This document shows positions 1 to 7,982 of a stretch of DNA of 42,829 bases, in pieces. The stretch spans positions 1 through 42,829 of the forward strand of contig CAMFYM010000002.1 of the NCBI GenBank assembly GCA_946002045.1. Direction: 5' to 3'. Positions within the stretch are counted from its first letter, which is position 1. Each line of letters begins with the position of its first letter. The translations under genes were made by a program, and so were the position numbers. The stretch comes from an uncultured Clostridia bacterium. GTDB lineage: Bacteria; Bacillota; Clostridia; Oscillospirales; Acutalibacteraceae. The notes under the pieces were generated by a model. It ran no database searches. It was not told the origin of the DNA and worked only from the letters and a program-made list of their open reading frames with translations.

Positions 1-206
1 CAATCTCCGAGCTTGAAACTGCAATCAGCGAGATTGAGGCAACACTGCAGTCTGCTATTGACCGTGAGGTTACATCTGCAAGAATAGGCGAGCTTATTAT
101 GGAAAAGCTGAAGGCTATTGACGAGGTAGCCTATGTTCGTTTTGCGTCAGTATATAAAGCATTCGATTCTGTTGAGGCATTCCGTGAGGAAATTGCAAAG
201 TTATAA
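1..206 (+). CDS. nrdR: Transcriptional repressor NrdR, C-terminal part (5' end outside the window)
   Basis: Open frame from base 3 to a TAA at 204-206, about 67 residues. The end carries the stretch AYVRFASVYKAF and a final FREEIAKL, which match the very conserved C-terminus of the ATP-cone domain of NrdR. NrdR is the zinc-ribbon/ATP-cone repressor of ribonucleotide reductase genes, sensing nucleotide levels. The zinc-ribbon half lies upstream of the window and cannot be checked. The gene is followed directly by a strong bidirectional terminator, so it is the last gene of its transcription unit. Family assignment rests on recognised motif wording and is quite secure. Confidence 0.9.
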   Translation, partial: ISELETAISEIEATLQSAIDREVTSARIGELIMEKLKAIDEVAYVRFASVYKAFDSVEAFREEIAKL

Positions 207-210
207 AAAA

Positions 211-247
211 TTAACGGCAGTTCATTTGAACTGCCGTTAATTTTTTT
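211..247. terminator. Bidirectional intrinsic terminator between nrdR and the minus-strand operon
   Basis: A perfect 13-bp stem (211-223 with 228-240) with a 4-base loop is followed by seven T on the plus strand. It is preceded by an A-run that would be a T-run on the minus strand. It can end both nrdR and the converging minus-strand operon. Confidence 0.92.
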
Positions 248-254
248 ATGTTTA

Positions 255-731
255 TTATTCGTTAACCTTTACTGCTTCAATATTTGCTCTTTTGCAGATT
301 TCGTCGCTGACAATCTGTAATGTGTTTTTTGTTGTAATTCCGATATAGATTGTTTCCACCCGTTCATCCTTAAGGGTGATGATGATTTTTGATTGCCTGT
401 CAATAAAGTTTTTAACAAAGCTTGGTTTTTCATCCTTTTCTGTTTTAATGCTGATAATATCGTCATAGGCAAAGGTGTTGTCATTGTCAAGCCCTGTGAA
501 CTCCAGCTCATCATCGTGGAATATTACGCCGTGGGAGAAAATTTCCTTAGTTACAAGCACAGCAACTACTAATGCAACTGCCACACATACAGCAAAGAAA
601 ACTACTGCCGATCTTGTATTTTGAACAAGCTTTTTTATTGCAAATATTCCGTACCCGATAACTGCAACATCAAGAATTAAAACTATGATTATTTGAATAG
701 GTGAAAGTATCCTTATAAATTTATCCTTCAT
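255..731 (-). CDS. Small membrane protein with two TM helices and a PH-like cytoplasmic domain
   Basis: 158 residues. Two hydrophobic segments lie at about residues 12-34 and 41-62, followed by about 95 soluble residues rich in beta-strand pattern (IIFHDDEL..., then a KIIITLKDE strand). This layout resembles bacterial PH-domain (bPH/YcxB-like) membrane proteins; the match is by architecture, not by a diagnostic motif. The start ATG at 731 has an AAGGAGAG ribosome binding site. The first four bases overlap the stop of the pseudouridine synthase gene (ATGA), so the two are translationally coupled. It is the last gene of a three-gene minus-strand operon and ends at the shared terminator. Function unknown. 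Confidence 0.75.
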   Translation of the reverse strand: MKDKFIRILSPIQIIIVLILDVAVIGYGIFAIKKLVQNTRSAVVFFAVCVAVALVVAVLVTKEIFSHGVIFHDDELEFTGLDNDNTFAYDDIISIKTEKDEKPSFVKNFIDRQSKIIITLKDERVETIYIGITTKNTLQIVSDEICKRANIEAVKVNE

Positions 732-1672
732 ATAAATTTTCTCTCCTTAAAATCGTCGTATAATTGAATTTCCTTTGATTGAAATTCTTTGTTGTTAAGA
801 TAGCTTAACGGATTTTCGTCCTTAAAGCTGAATTTTAGCTTGTAGCTATATAATGCCTGACGGTACCTGCCCTTGTCAACGCCGTACTTTCCGTCACCGT
901 AAAGAGGGTGACCTATGTGTGCCAAATGAGCTCTGATTTGGTGGGTTCTGCCTGTGTGCAGCTTAATCTCCAATAACGATGCGTCATAATAATAATCAAG
1001 CACCGTGTATTCGGTTATTATCTGCTTTGCACCGTCAACCTTGTTGTCGGTTACAGTAACTGTGTTTGTTTTTTCGTTCTTTGTAAGATATGCAGTTAAT
1101 ATCTCACTTTTTCTTGGCATTTTTCCGTGAACAACCGTTAAATAGTATTTTTCTATTTCACGGCTTTTGATTTTGTCATTGACTGTTTTTAATGCCTGTG
1201 AGTTTTTTGCACCAATAACAATACCACCGGTGTTACGGTCAATTCTGTTAGCAAGAGAGGGAGTAAAGGATGATGACTCCACATCCCATTCGCCCTTTTC
1301 GTAAAGATAACGCTTTAGCCTGGCAACAATATTGTCAATGTAGTCCCTGCCGTCAGGATGACAAAGCACACCAACCTTTTTGTTGATTAGTATAATATTA
1401 TCATCCTCGTATATTATGTCTAAATCGGTAGATGCCTTTAAAAAATCATAATGCTTTTCCTTGATACTCAAGGCATCATCTTTAAGGTATAGGTCAAGCA
1501 CATCCCCCTCTTTTAATATCTGTTCGGGTGTGCATCTTTTTTTGTTAACCTTAATATTCTTTTTTCTGATTTCCTTGAACATAAGGGACCTTGGCAGAGA
1601 GTCAAATGTTTTTTGAATATATTTGTCAACTCTTTGGCCTGCGTCCTTATTGCTTATCGTAATACTTTTCAT
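728..1672 (-). CDS. RluA-family pseudouridine synthase
   Basis: 314 residues. The N-terminal ~60 residues fit an S4 RNA-binding domain (AGQRVDKYI, then KEGDVLDLYL). The catalytic core carries NRIDRNTGGIVIGAKN, the RluA signature with the catalytic Asp in RID; the usual form is HRLDRxTSG, so His is Asn and Ser is Gly here. Further RluA marks are TGRTHQIRAHLAHIGHPLYGD near residue 240-262. The enzyme isomerises uridine to pseudouridine in rRNA or tRNA; the exact target cannot be told. The start ATG at 1672 lies three bases beyond the upstream stop and has no clear ribosome binding site, so translation probably depends on coupling to the gene before it. Confidence 0.9.
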   Translation of the reverse strand: MKSITISNKDAGQRVDKYIQKTFDSLPRSLMFKEIRKKNIKVNKKRCTPEQILKEGDVLDLYLKDDALSIKEKHYDFLKASTDLDIIYEDDNIILINKKVGVLCHPDGRDYIDNIVARLKRYLYEKGEWDVESSSFTPSLANRIDRNTGGIVIGAKNSQALKTVNDKIKSREIEKYYLTVVHGKMPRKSEILTAYLTKNEKTNTVTVTDNKVDGAKQIITEYTVLDYYYDASLLEIKLHTGRTHQIRAHLAHIGHPLYGDGKYGVDKGRYRQALYSYKLKFSFKDENPLSYLNNKEFQSKEIQLYDDFKERKFI

Positions 1673-1675
1673 ATA

Positions 1676-2176
1676 TTAGTTTTTGCTGTTTTTTTCTTCC
1701 TCCAGCTCCTGCATTTCCTTGTAGAAAATATTAGCCTTAACATAAACCTGAACAAAATCTTTAATAACCTCTGCCATTTCGCCCTCCTTGTATGGGTTCA
1801 TAAGTATTCTTTCGTCATCGTCAATTACAAGGGGACCCTTTTCGTAATCGTTAAATGTTGGCATAAGGGAATAGCTTGTTGCCGTTTTAACTATTGAAAT
1901 AAGTGTAAAATCAGAGGTAGCATTAACAAACCCCTTTTTCTTTGTGTATTTTTCAATAGTAGAAAGGGGAGAAGCATCGTTATGCTTTTTTGTATAGCAG
2001 TAGGATATTACCTCTTCAATAAATTTTTCAATCTGTCTGTCGGAATAAGGAGCCTTCAGCAATACAACCTTGTCAATATCTGCAATTCCGTACTGATCGC
2101 TGTCGCCACAGGGAATACCGATCATATTTTCATCCTTGTCAACATAAACGGATATTGTGTAAAATTCTCTTTCCAT
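1676..2176 (-). CDS. Conserved-looking hypothetical protein, 166 aa
   Basis: Not recognised. Soluble, mixed charge, no signal peptide or membrane segment. It begins with a beta-rich stretch (REFYTISVYVDKDENMIGIP) and ends in a Glu/Lys-rich helix (MQELEEEKNSKN). It is the first gene of the minus-strand operon, with an AGAGGTG ribosome binding site at 2181-2188 and a good promoter (2205-2233). The downstream neighbours are an RNA-modifying enzyme and a small membrane protein, which suggests nothing specific. Codon use looks like its neighbours, so this is a real native gene. Confidence 0.75.
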   Translation of the reverse strand: MEREFYTISVYVDKDENMIGIPCGDSDQYGIADIDKVVLLKAPYSDRQIEKFIEEVISYCYTKKHNDASPLSTIEKYTKKKGFVNATSDFTLISIVKTATSYSLMPTFNDYEKGPLVIDDDERILMNPYKEGEMAEVIKDFVQVYVKANIFYKEMQELEEEKNSKN

Positions 2177-2204
2177 ATCTGCACCTCTGATAATAATTAA
2201 ACTA

Positions 2205-2233
2205 ATTATAACCTATATCGTTGAAAAATACAA
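2205..2233 (-). promoter_or_regulatory. Sigma-A-type promoter of the minus-strand operon
   Basis: On the minus strand TTGTAT (2228-2233), a 17-base spacer and TATAAT (2205-2210). It drives the gene starting at 2176. It is interleaved with the divergent promoter at 2221-2249. Confidence 0.7.
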
Positions 2234-2249
2234 CAGTAGGTGTTATAAT
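2221..2249 (+). promoter_or_regulatory. Sigma-A-type promoter of the SDR gene
   Basis: TTGAAA (2221-2226), a 17-base spacer and a perfect TATAAT (2244-2249). The predicted transcript start is near 2256, only about nine bases before the ATG at 2265. The message is therefore nearly leaderless, and a GGTGA motif sits at its extreme 5' end. Confidence 0.75.
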
Positions 2250-2264
2250 CTTTTTGGTGATAAT

Positions 2265-2933
2265 ATGAAAAAGGCTTTAATAACCGGTGGTGCTACCGGA
2301 ATAGGCAAGGAAACAGCACTGCTTTTTAAAAATAACGGCTATGATGTTTTTGTAACATATAATACTACTCCTATTGATTATGAAGGAGTAACTGCAATAA
2401 AGTGTGATTTGTCAAGCCTTAGCGAAATTGAAATGCTTTTTGATAAAGTCGGCGATATTGATGTGCTTGTTAATAATGCAGGTGTCAGCCTTGTAAAAAT
2501 AATTAACGACACCACAGAGCAGGATTACGATTTAGTTAACAATGTTAATGCAAAATCATATTTCTTTACATCAAAGCTTGCAGTTAAATCAATGATAAAA
2601 AATCACAGTGGCTCAATAATAAATGTTTCTTCAATGTGGGGTCAGCTTGGTGCCTCCTGTGAGGTGGCATATTCAATGAGCAAGTCGGCAATTATCGGGC
2701 TGACAAAGGCATTGTCCCAGGAGCTTGCTCCCAGTGGAATAACCGTTAACTGTGTATCTCCCGGAATTATAGATACAAGGATGAACAGTCAGTTTGATAA
2801 ATCAGAGCTTGAGCAGGAGGTGCCGATGGGTAGGCTTGGAACTCCCAATGAGGTTGCACAGGCAATACTGTTTTTAGCCGAAAGCACCTATATTACAGGT
2901 CAAATACTGGGCCTCAACGGTGGAATAGTATAA
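2265..2933 (+). CDS. SDR-family NAD(P)-dependent oxidoreductase (FabG-like)
   Basis: 222 residues, a classical short-chain dehydrogenase/reductase. The cofactor-binding TGGATGIGK lies at residues 7-15, the NNAG motif at 70-73, the likely catalytic Ser at 122/123 and the YxxxK pair at Tyr136/Lys140. A PG motif and a GQILGLNGG end complete the family pattern. It resembles 3-oxoacyl-ACP reductase FabG, but it is shorter (FabG is usually ~245) and stands alone with its own promoter and terminator, outside any fatty-acid operon. The substrate is therefore open. Likely a cytoplasmic ketoreductase. Confidence 0.88.
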   Translation: MKKALITGGATGIGKETALLFKNNGYDVFVTYNTTPIDYEGVTAIKCDLSSLSEIEMLFDKVGDIDVLVNNAGVSLVKIINDTTEQDYDLVNNVNAKSYFFTSKLAVKSMIKNHSGSIINVSSMWGQLGASCEVAYSMSKSAIIGLTKALSQELAPSGITVNCVSPGIIDTRMNSQFDKSELEQEVPMGRLGTPNEVAQAILFLAESTYITGQILGLNGGIV

Positions 2934-2942
2934 AATTTAGTG

Positions 2943-2978
2943 AAAAGGTGGATTGACAAATAATCAATCCACCTTTTT
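2943..2978. terminator. Bidirectional intrinsic terminator
   Basis: A 14-bp stem (2943-2956 with 2964-2977) with a 7-base loop. There is an A-run on the left and a T-run on the right, so it serves the SDR gene on plus and the phosphodiesterase gene on minus. Confidence 0.92.
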
Positions 2979-2979
2979 G

Positions 2980-3441
2980 CTATAATTTTGCAGGTATCAG
3001 CATAATGCCTGAATCGGTTATATCAATCATACCGTATTTTCCGTCACAAACTGCACCGGGATTCATAACATAAAATCCGTTGTCATAGTTTGTGTATTGG
3101 TTATGAGTGTGACCGAACAGGCAAATATTTGCACCCTGAGCCTTTGCTTCTCTTATGATTTCCTCATATCCGAATTTAACATGAAACGGGTGACCGTGAG
3201 AGAAAAATATTTTTTTGCCCTTTGCTGTTATTGTTTTGTATAAAGGATAGGTTGAATACCAATCGCAGTTGCCTGAAACTCTCTCATACCTGATGTTAGG
3301 ATAAAGGGCAAGAACATCGTCAAAATCGTCTTCGCCGTCACCTAAAAATATAAACAAATCTGTGGTATTCATTTGCTTTTCAACTATGTCAAAAAGATTA
3401 CCCTTTGCTCTGTGAGAGTCACTCATTACAACAATTCTCAT
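2980..3441 (-). CDS. YfcE/MJ0936-family metallophosphoesterase
   Basis: 153 residues, the usual size for this family. All metal-binding motifs of the calcineurin-like fold are visible: DSH at residues 8-10, GDG at 34-36, GNCD at 57-60, SHGH at 81-84 and GHTH at 110-113. Members hydrolyse phosphodiesters with Mn or other divalent metals; the physiological substrate is generally unknown. The gene is monocistronic and ends at the shared terminator 2943-2978. The ribosome binding site is weak, with only a distant AGGA before the ATG at 3441. Confidence 0.9.
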   Translation of the reverse strand: MRIVVMSDSHRAKGNLFDIVEKQMNTTDLFIFLGDGEDDFDDVLALYPNIRYERVSGNCDWYSTYPLYKTITAKGKKIFFSHGHPFHVKFGYEEIIREAKAQGANICLFGHTHNQYTNYDNGFYVMNPGAVCDGKYGMIDITDSGIMLIPAKL

Positions 3442-3505
3442 TCATAAAACACCGTCCTGCTTCATAGATTATATTAGATTATACTATAAAGGAGAGAATA
3501 TTTCA

Positions 3506-3730
3506 ATGAACGGAAATGATAAGAATAGCTATGTAAAAGGAAAAATAGATTTGGAGCAAATGAAAAAATCGGCAGAAAACGGAAAGCTGGATGATTTCAT
3601 AAATAAAAATTTATCAAAGGAAGGTACTGAAAAGCTTAAAAGTATTTTATCAAGCAAGGAAGCAACAGAAAAGCTTTTGTCCACACCACAGGCAAAGGAA
3701 CTAATGAAAAAATTGACAGAAGGCAAGTAA
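3506..3730 (+). CDS. Small hypothetical protein, first of a three-gene cluster
   Basis: 74 residues, very lysine-rich and helical, with no membrane segment. The repeated pattern ...EGTEKLKSIL..KEATEKLLSTPQAKELMKKL suggests two related helical units. An AAGGAGAG ribosome binding site precedes the ATG. The next gene begins one base after its stop. Not recognised; treated as real because of the ribosome binding site, the tight packing with two further small genes and typical codon use. The minus-strand reading over the same bases is a shadow. Confidence 0.7.
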   Translation: MNGNDKNSYVKGKIDLEQMKKSAENGKLDDFINKNLSKEGTEKLKSILSSKEATEKLLSTPQAKELMKKLTEGK

Positions 3731-3731
3731 T

Positions 3732-4094
3732 ATGGATAATCTAAACGACATCATCGCAAATTTAAGCGCTGATGACATCAATATGCTAAAGGGTGTCGCC
3801 TCATCTATTTTAGGTGAGGAGGCACAGAAAAATCAAAGCAATACAAGCAATCAAGCAACAAATGATTTGACTAATGCATTGTCGAATATCAATAGCCTCG
3901 ATAATATTGATTTTGAAATGATTATGAAGGCAAAGTCAATATTTGACAAAATGAAAAATACAAAAAGCAAAAATGCAGATTTGATTACGGCACTAAAGCC
4001 ACATCTAAATCCTCAAACTCGTAATAAAGCAGACCAAGCGTTGAGAATTATGCAGTTGTTTGAGGTGCTACCGTTGTTAAAGGAGTTGTTTTAA
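3732..4094 (+). CDS. Small hypothetical helical protein, second of a three-gene cluster
   Basis: 120 residues. The N-terminal part is Asn/Gln-rich and low complexity (around residues 35-50). The last 45 residues form a compact helical segment with LKPHLNPQTRNKADQALRIM. I have the impression that this 'LkPhL..eRr.KadqAlkim' pattern recurs in small proteins of spore-forming Clostridia, but I cannot name a family. No signal peptide. The stop TAA overlaps the next ATG by one base. The context suggests the three proteins work together. Confidence 0.7.
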   Translation: MDNLNDIIANLSADDINMLKGVASSILGEEAQKNQSNTSNQATNDLTNALSNINSLDNIDFEMIMKAKSIFDKMKNTKSKNADLITALKPHLNPQTRNKADQALRIMQLFEVLPLLKELF

Positions 4095-4363
4095 TGGACC
4101 GATTTTCTCAATCGGATATTATTGCGGCTAAAAAGCGAGTACAGGAAATGCAAAGCAGGGCATCTCAATTCGTTGAAAGAGAGGATAGAGCAGACAATAA
4201 TAATATTAACAATGAAAATAATGTTGCCGAAAAATCAGCCAATAACGATGATAATTCCTCTCAGGATAAATCGTTTTTTATCATCCTTGCCCTCATTATG
4301 CTTTTGTCTAAAGAGGGTGCAGATAATTCGTTGATTTTAGCATTACTTTATTTGTTGCTTTAA
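4094..4363 (+). CDS. Small protein with hydrophobic C-terminus, third of a three-gene cluster
   Basis: 89 residues. The N-terminal ~55 residues are charged and Asn-rich (QSDIIAAKKRVQEMQSRA, then an Asn/Asp stretch). The last ~30 form two short hydrophobic stretches split by KEGADN (FFIILALIMLLS and LILALLYLLL), ending without a polar tail. An AGGAG at 4081-4085 inside the previous gene serves as ribosome binding site. It could be a membrane anchor for the other two proteins. Not recognised; this is inference from layout. Confidence 0.7.
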   Translation: MDRFSQSDIIAAKKRVQEMQSRASQFVEREDRADNNNINNENNVAEKSANNDDNSSQDKSFFIILALIMLLSKEGADNSLILALLYLLL

Positions 4364-4451
4364 TAGTAAATATTATGTGGAAATTTTGACAATAATATGT
4401 TATAATAACTACTAATATTTTTGATTACCCAAATTGTTCGGAGGTATAATA

Positions 4452-5729
4452 TTGAGCTTAATACAAAAAGAAATTGCACCGGGCGTAACTCTTTTAGGTG
4501 TTAGTGCCGATAGGTTTAAAACTAACGAAATTGCAATCAGCCTTGCTATGCCGTTAAAAAAGGATACAGCATCTGTTAATGCACTTATGATAAATCTTCT
4601 TTCAAGAAAAAGCAGTGCTTACCCAACCTTTGCGTTGCTTAACAGAAAGCTTGCATACCTTTACGGTGCATCACTGTCTGCTATTGTTACAAAGGTGGGC
4701 GAGGCACAGGTATTAAAATTAGGTATTACGGGAATTGACGATAGACTTTCACTTGATAAAAGCAGTATATCCCTTGAGTGCTTAAAGCTTTTGACCTCTC
4801 TTTTGTTAGAACCAAGGCTTAATGAAAACGGAGAGTTTTACCAGGAGGATGTTGATAGCGAAAGGCGTATTCTTATAGAAAAAATTGAGGCAGAGCAAAA
4901 CGAAAAAAGGGTATATGTGTTAAGACAGGCTGAGGCGCTTATGTTCAAGGACGAGCCTTACGGTGTTGACAGATACGGAAGTGTTGATGATGTCAAGGCA
5001 ATTACTCCCTGTGATGTTTTGCTTGCTTGGAAAAATGCTTTATCCCAAGCAAAGCTTATGATTACTATTGTAGGCAGCTCAAATATTGATATGGCACAGG
5101 AGCATTTAAAAAATACAATCTCAAAAATTAACAGATGCTATAAGCCGTTGCCTGAAACAGTGTTTGTGCCGGAATGTAATAAAGTTAAAGAAAAGACAGA
5201 GTACATTGATGTTAATCAAGGCAAGCTGGTTATGGGATTTCGTGTTAATTTGAAGCCACAGGACAGGCTTACTCCTGCAATGCGCAGCTTTTGCGATATT
5301 TTCGGTGGTGGACCTTACTCAAAGCTTTTTGCCAATGTGCGTGAAAAAATGAGCCTTTGCTATTATTGCTCTGCCCGTTACACAAAGCAAAAAAGCTATA
5401 TTATGATTCAGTGTGGCGTTAACGAGGATAATATGGATAAGGCTGTTAATGAGATACTTCATCAGCTTGACGAAATAAAAAAAGGTAATTTTGAGGAGGA
5501 ATTTGTATCCTCAAAATTGGCTCTGTCAGACGCAATAACCTCTGTTAATGATGCACCGGAGCTTATTGAGAGCTGGTACAACAGTCAGATTATCAGCGAT
5601 AGGCTTATAACTCCACAGCAGTCTGTTGAGGAAAACGAGGCTGTTACAAGACAACAGATTATTGAATGTTCAAGGCTTTTAACTCTTGATACAATTTACA
5701 GACTTACAGCACCAAAGGAGGCAGAATAA
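4452..5729 (+). CDS. M16-family peptidase-like protein without the zinc motif (YmfF type)
   Basis: 425 residues when started at the TTG at 4452, which has GGAGG at 4440-4444 with a 7-base spacing. The longer reading from 4434 would put the ribosome binding site inside the gene. It has the two-lobed M16 layout, with FGGGPYSKLFANVREKMSLCYY in the C-terminal half, but no HxxEH zinc motif in the N-terminal half. Such inactive subunits pair with an active partner, as in Bacillus YmfF/YmfH or the mitochondrial processing peptidase. The next gene overlaps its stop by one base and carries the zinc motif. The substrate is unknown; processing of a small exported or modified peptide is possible. Confidence 0.88.
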   Translation: MSLIQKEIAPGVTLLGVSADRFKTNEIAISLAMPLKKDTASVNALMINLLSRKSSAYPTFALLNRKLAYLYGASLSAIVTKVGEAQVLKLGITGIDDRLSLDKSSISLECLKLLTSLLLEPRLNENGEFYQEDVDSERRILIEKIEAEQNEKRVYVLRQAEALMFKDEPYGVDRYGSVDDVKAITPCDVLLAWKNALSQAKLMITIVGSSNIDMAQEHLKNTISKINRCYKPLPETVFVPECNKVKEKTEYIDVNQGKLVMGFRVNLKPQDRLTPAMRSFCDIFGGGPYSKLFANVREKMSLCYYCSARYTKQKSYIMIQCGVNEDNMDKAVNEILHQLDEIKKGNFEEEFVSSKLALSDAITSVNDAPELIESWYNSQIISDRLITPQQSVEENEAVTRQQIIECSRLLTLDTIYRLTAPKEAE

Positions 5730-7006
5730 TGAAGGAAATAGTATCTACCTCATTAGGCGAAAGGTATTATGAAATTGACCATAAATCAGGATTAAAAATC
5801 TTTGTTATGCCAAAGGAGAATTATTCTTCAACCTATGCGGTTTTCGGCACAAAATACGGCTCTATTGACACAAAATTCAAGCGCTCTGACAGTAATGAGT
5901 GGACAGCAGTACCTGAGGGAATTGCTCATTTTCTTGAGCATAAGCTCTTTGAAAGTGAGGATTTAGATGCCTTTGCCCGTTATGCAAAAACAGGTGCCTC
6001 GGCAAATGCCTATACCTCATTTGACAAAACCTGCTATCTTTTTCAGTGCAGTGATAATTTTGAGCAGTCACTTGAGATACTTCTTGACTTTGTCACTCAC
6101 CCTTATTTCACCAAGGAAACGGTTGAAAAGGAGCAGGGTATTATAGGTCAGGAAATAACAATGTATTATGATGTGGCAGGCTGGATGAGCACATTTAATT
6201 TGCTTAAGCTGCTTTATCACAATCATCCTGTTCGTATTGATATTGCCGGTACGGTTGACTCTATTGCACAAATTACAGACAAGCTTCTTTATGAATGCTA
6301 CAACACCTTTTATAATCTGCATAATATGTGTCTTGCAGTGGTTGGTAATGTTACACCTGAGCAGGTGCTTAATATTTGTGACAAAATGCTGGAGCCGGCA
6401 TCCCCACTAAAAATTGAGCGCTCCTTTGATAACGAGCCAAGAGATATTGTTGATAGCTACCGTGAATATAATCTTGCAGTAAATATGCCTGTTTTCTCCT
6501 TTGGATATAAGGAAAAATGCGAGAAGCCCGTGCAGGATATAAAGAAAATAATTGAAGTAACAATTCTTCTTGAAATTCTTGCAGGCGACACATCTGATTT
6601 GTATAATAATCTGTTTGAAAAGGGGCTTATTAACACCGGCTTTTCAAAGGAATATTTCATCGGGTATGGCTACGAGGCAATAACCTTTGACGGCGAAAGC
6701 AGTAATCCACAGGCTGTTGCAGATGAGATTAAAAAAGCTGTAAGGGAGCTTAAGGAAAAGGGAATTGACCATGAGCAGTTTGAGTGTGCAAGGCGCTCTC
6801 TTTACGGCAGAGATATTATGGAATATAACGACATTGACTCTATTGCCAACGGCTTCATCAATTCATACTTTAGTGGTTATTCTATTTTCGATTCACAGGA
6901 AATATATCGCACTGTAACAAAAAAGGATGTTGAAAACAGGCTTGCAGATATGATGAACGAGGAGTTTAGTGCACTGTCAGTGGTAAAGGAGAAGAATAAT
7001 GAGTAA
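5729..7006 (+). CDS. M16-family zinc metallopeptidase (YmfH type)
   Basis: 425 residues. The inverted zinc motif HFLEHKLFE (HxxEH) lies at about residues 67-75, with the downstream third-ligand region EKEQGIIGQEITMY around 131-144. It overlaps the stop of the inactive M16 partner by one base, and the two have the same length, so they very likely form a heterodimer. The order inactive-then-active M16 matches the Bacillus ymfF-ymfH pair. The last eight bases overlap the start of lgt. Cytoplasmic, no signal peptide. Both genes share an operon with lgt, folD and pncC. Confidence 0.9.
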   Translation: MKEIVSTSLGERYYEIDHKSGLKIFVMPKENYSSTYAVFGTKYGSIDTKFKRSDSNEWTAVPEGIAHFLEHKLFESEDLDAFARYAKTGASANAYTSFDKTCYLFQCSDNFEQSLEILLDFVTHPYFTKETVEKEQGIIGQEITMYYDVAGWMSTFNLLKLLYHNHPVRIDIAGTVDSIAQITDKLLYECYNTFYNLHNMCLAVVGNVTPEQVLNICDKMLEPASPLKIERSFDNEPRDIVDSYREYNLAVNMPVFSFGYKEKCEKPVQDIKKIIEVTILLEILAGDTSDLYNNLFEKGLINTGFSKEYFIGYGYEAITFDGESSNPQAVADEIKKAVRELKEKGIDHEQFECARRSLYGRDIMEYNDIDSIANGFINSYFSGYSIFDSQEIYRTVTKKDVENRLADMMNEEFSALSVVKEKNNE

Positions 7007-7982
7007 TTATACAAGGGTGTATTTTGAGGGATTGGGAATTGATTTTGATTTGCCCTCAGTTGCATTTACTATTTTTGGACATGAGGTTAATTGGTATGGT
7101 ATTATCATAGCCTTTGGATTTGTACTTGCCGTGCTTTACGGTGGAAGAATGGCTTATAAATGGAAGATGAGCCTTGACGGTATGACTGACGTGCTTATTT
7201 GTGGAACAATCTTCGGTATTATTTGTGCCAGAGCATATTATGTAATTTTTGAATGGTCGTATTACAAGAACCATTTGATAGAAATTCCACAGATTTGGAA
7301 CGGTGGAATTGCCATTTACGGTGGCATTATCGGTGCACTTATCGGTGCTGCCATCGGATGTAAGATTGGCAAAATCAACTTTCCCAACCTACTTGATTTA
7401 GGTGCGCTGGGTCTTTTAATCGGACAAGGCATCGGCAGATGGGGTAATTTCTTTAATCAAGAGGCATTTGGTGTTAATACCGATACGGCACCCTTTCGTA
7501 TGTGGAGCTTAAAAATTCAGCACACACTTGAGGCAAGTGCAGACGCTCTTGCAGCAAAGGGCATTGAGGTTGACCCAACAATGCCTGTTCACCCAACATT
7601 TCTATACGAGAGTGTGTGGTGCATATTAGGCTTCTTTATTCTTAACTACATTGTTAAAAAGCAAAGAAAATTCAAGGGTGAGGTATTTTTACTTTACGGA
7701 GTGTGGTATGGTGCCGAAAGAGCAGTTGTTGAGGGATTGCGTACAGATTCCCTTTATATAGGTAACACAACGCTGCGTGTCAGCCAACTGCTTTCAATGA
7801 TTATTGTTTTAGTCTTTGCAGCAGCACTTGTGGTATGCTTTGTAAAGCTGAAAAAGGGTACACTTCCAAAGGCACTTGTACTTGACTCTGCCGTTGCTGA
7901 TACAGAAGAAAAAATTACTGCAGAGCAAACAGTACCTGAAACAACAGATAACGAGGAGATAGAAAATGGCACAGATAATTGA
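6999..7982 (+). CDS. lgt: Prolipoprotein diacylglyceryl transferase Lgt
   Basis: 327 residues with about seven membrane segments. It carries the Lgt signature [13 protein letters not shown] near residues 147-159 and a [10 protein letters not shown] loop near 100. Lgt moves diacylglycerol from phosphatidylglycerol to the lipobox cysteine of prolipoproteins. That fits with lipoprotein genes in this window (13781-14080 and 27710-28537). The C-terminal ~45 residues are an acidic Glu/Thr-rich tail beyond the last helix, longer than in most Lgt (~270-290 residues). The GTAAAGGAG ribosome binding site lies within the end of the M16 gene. Confidence 0.95.
   Translation: MSNYTRVYFEGLGIDFDLPSVAFTIFGHEVNWYGIIIAFGFVLAVLYGGRMAYKWKMSLDGMTDVLICGTIFGIICARAYYVIFEWSYYKNHLIEIPQIWNGGIAIYGGIIGALIGAAIGCKIGKINFPNLLDLGALGLLIGQGIGRWGNFFNQEAFGVNTDTAPFRMWSLKIQHTLEASADALAAKGIEVDPTMPVHPTFLYESVWCILGFFILNYIVKKQRKFKGEVFLLYGVWYGAERAVVEGLRTDSLYIGNTTLRVSQLLSMIIVLVFAAALVVCFVKLKKGTLPKALVLDSAVADTEEKITAEQTVPETTDNEEIENGTDN

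Noticed and set aside
1613..2200. Plus-strand open frames over the minus-strand operon
   Set aside because: They mirror strongly supported minus-strand genes, lack ribosome binding sites and have no family features. The same holds for other antisense frames throughout the window.
4386..4406. TTGACA followed by TATAAT upstream of the M16 genes
   Set aside because: The spacer is only nine bases, so they cannot form one promoter. TGGAAA at 4378-4383 with the same TATAAT at 17 bases is possible but weak, so no promoter was listed.
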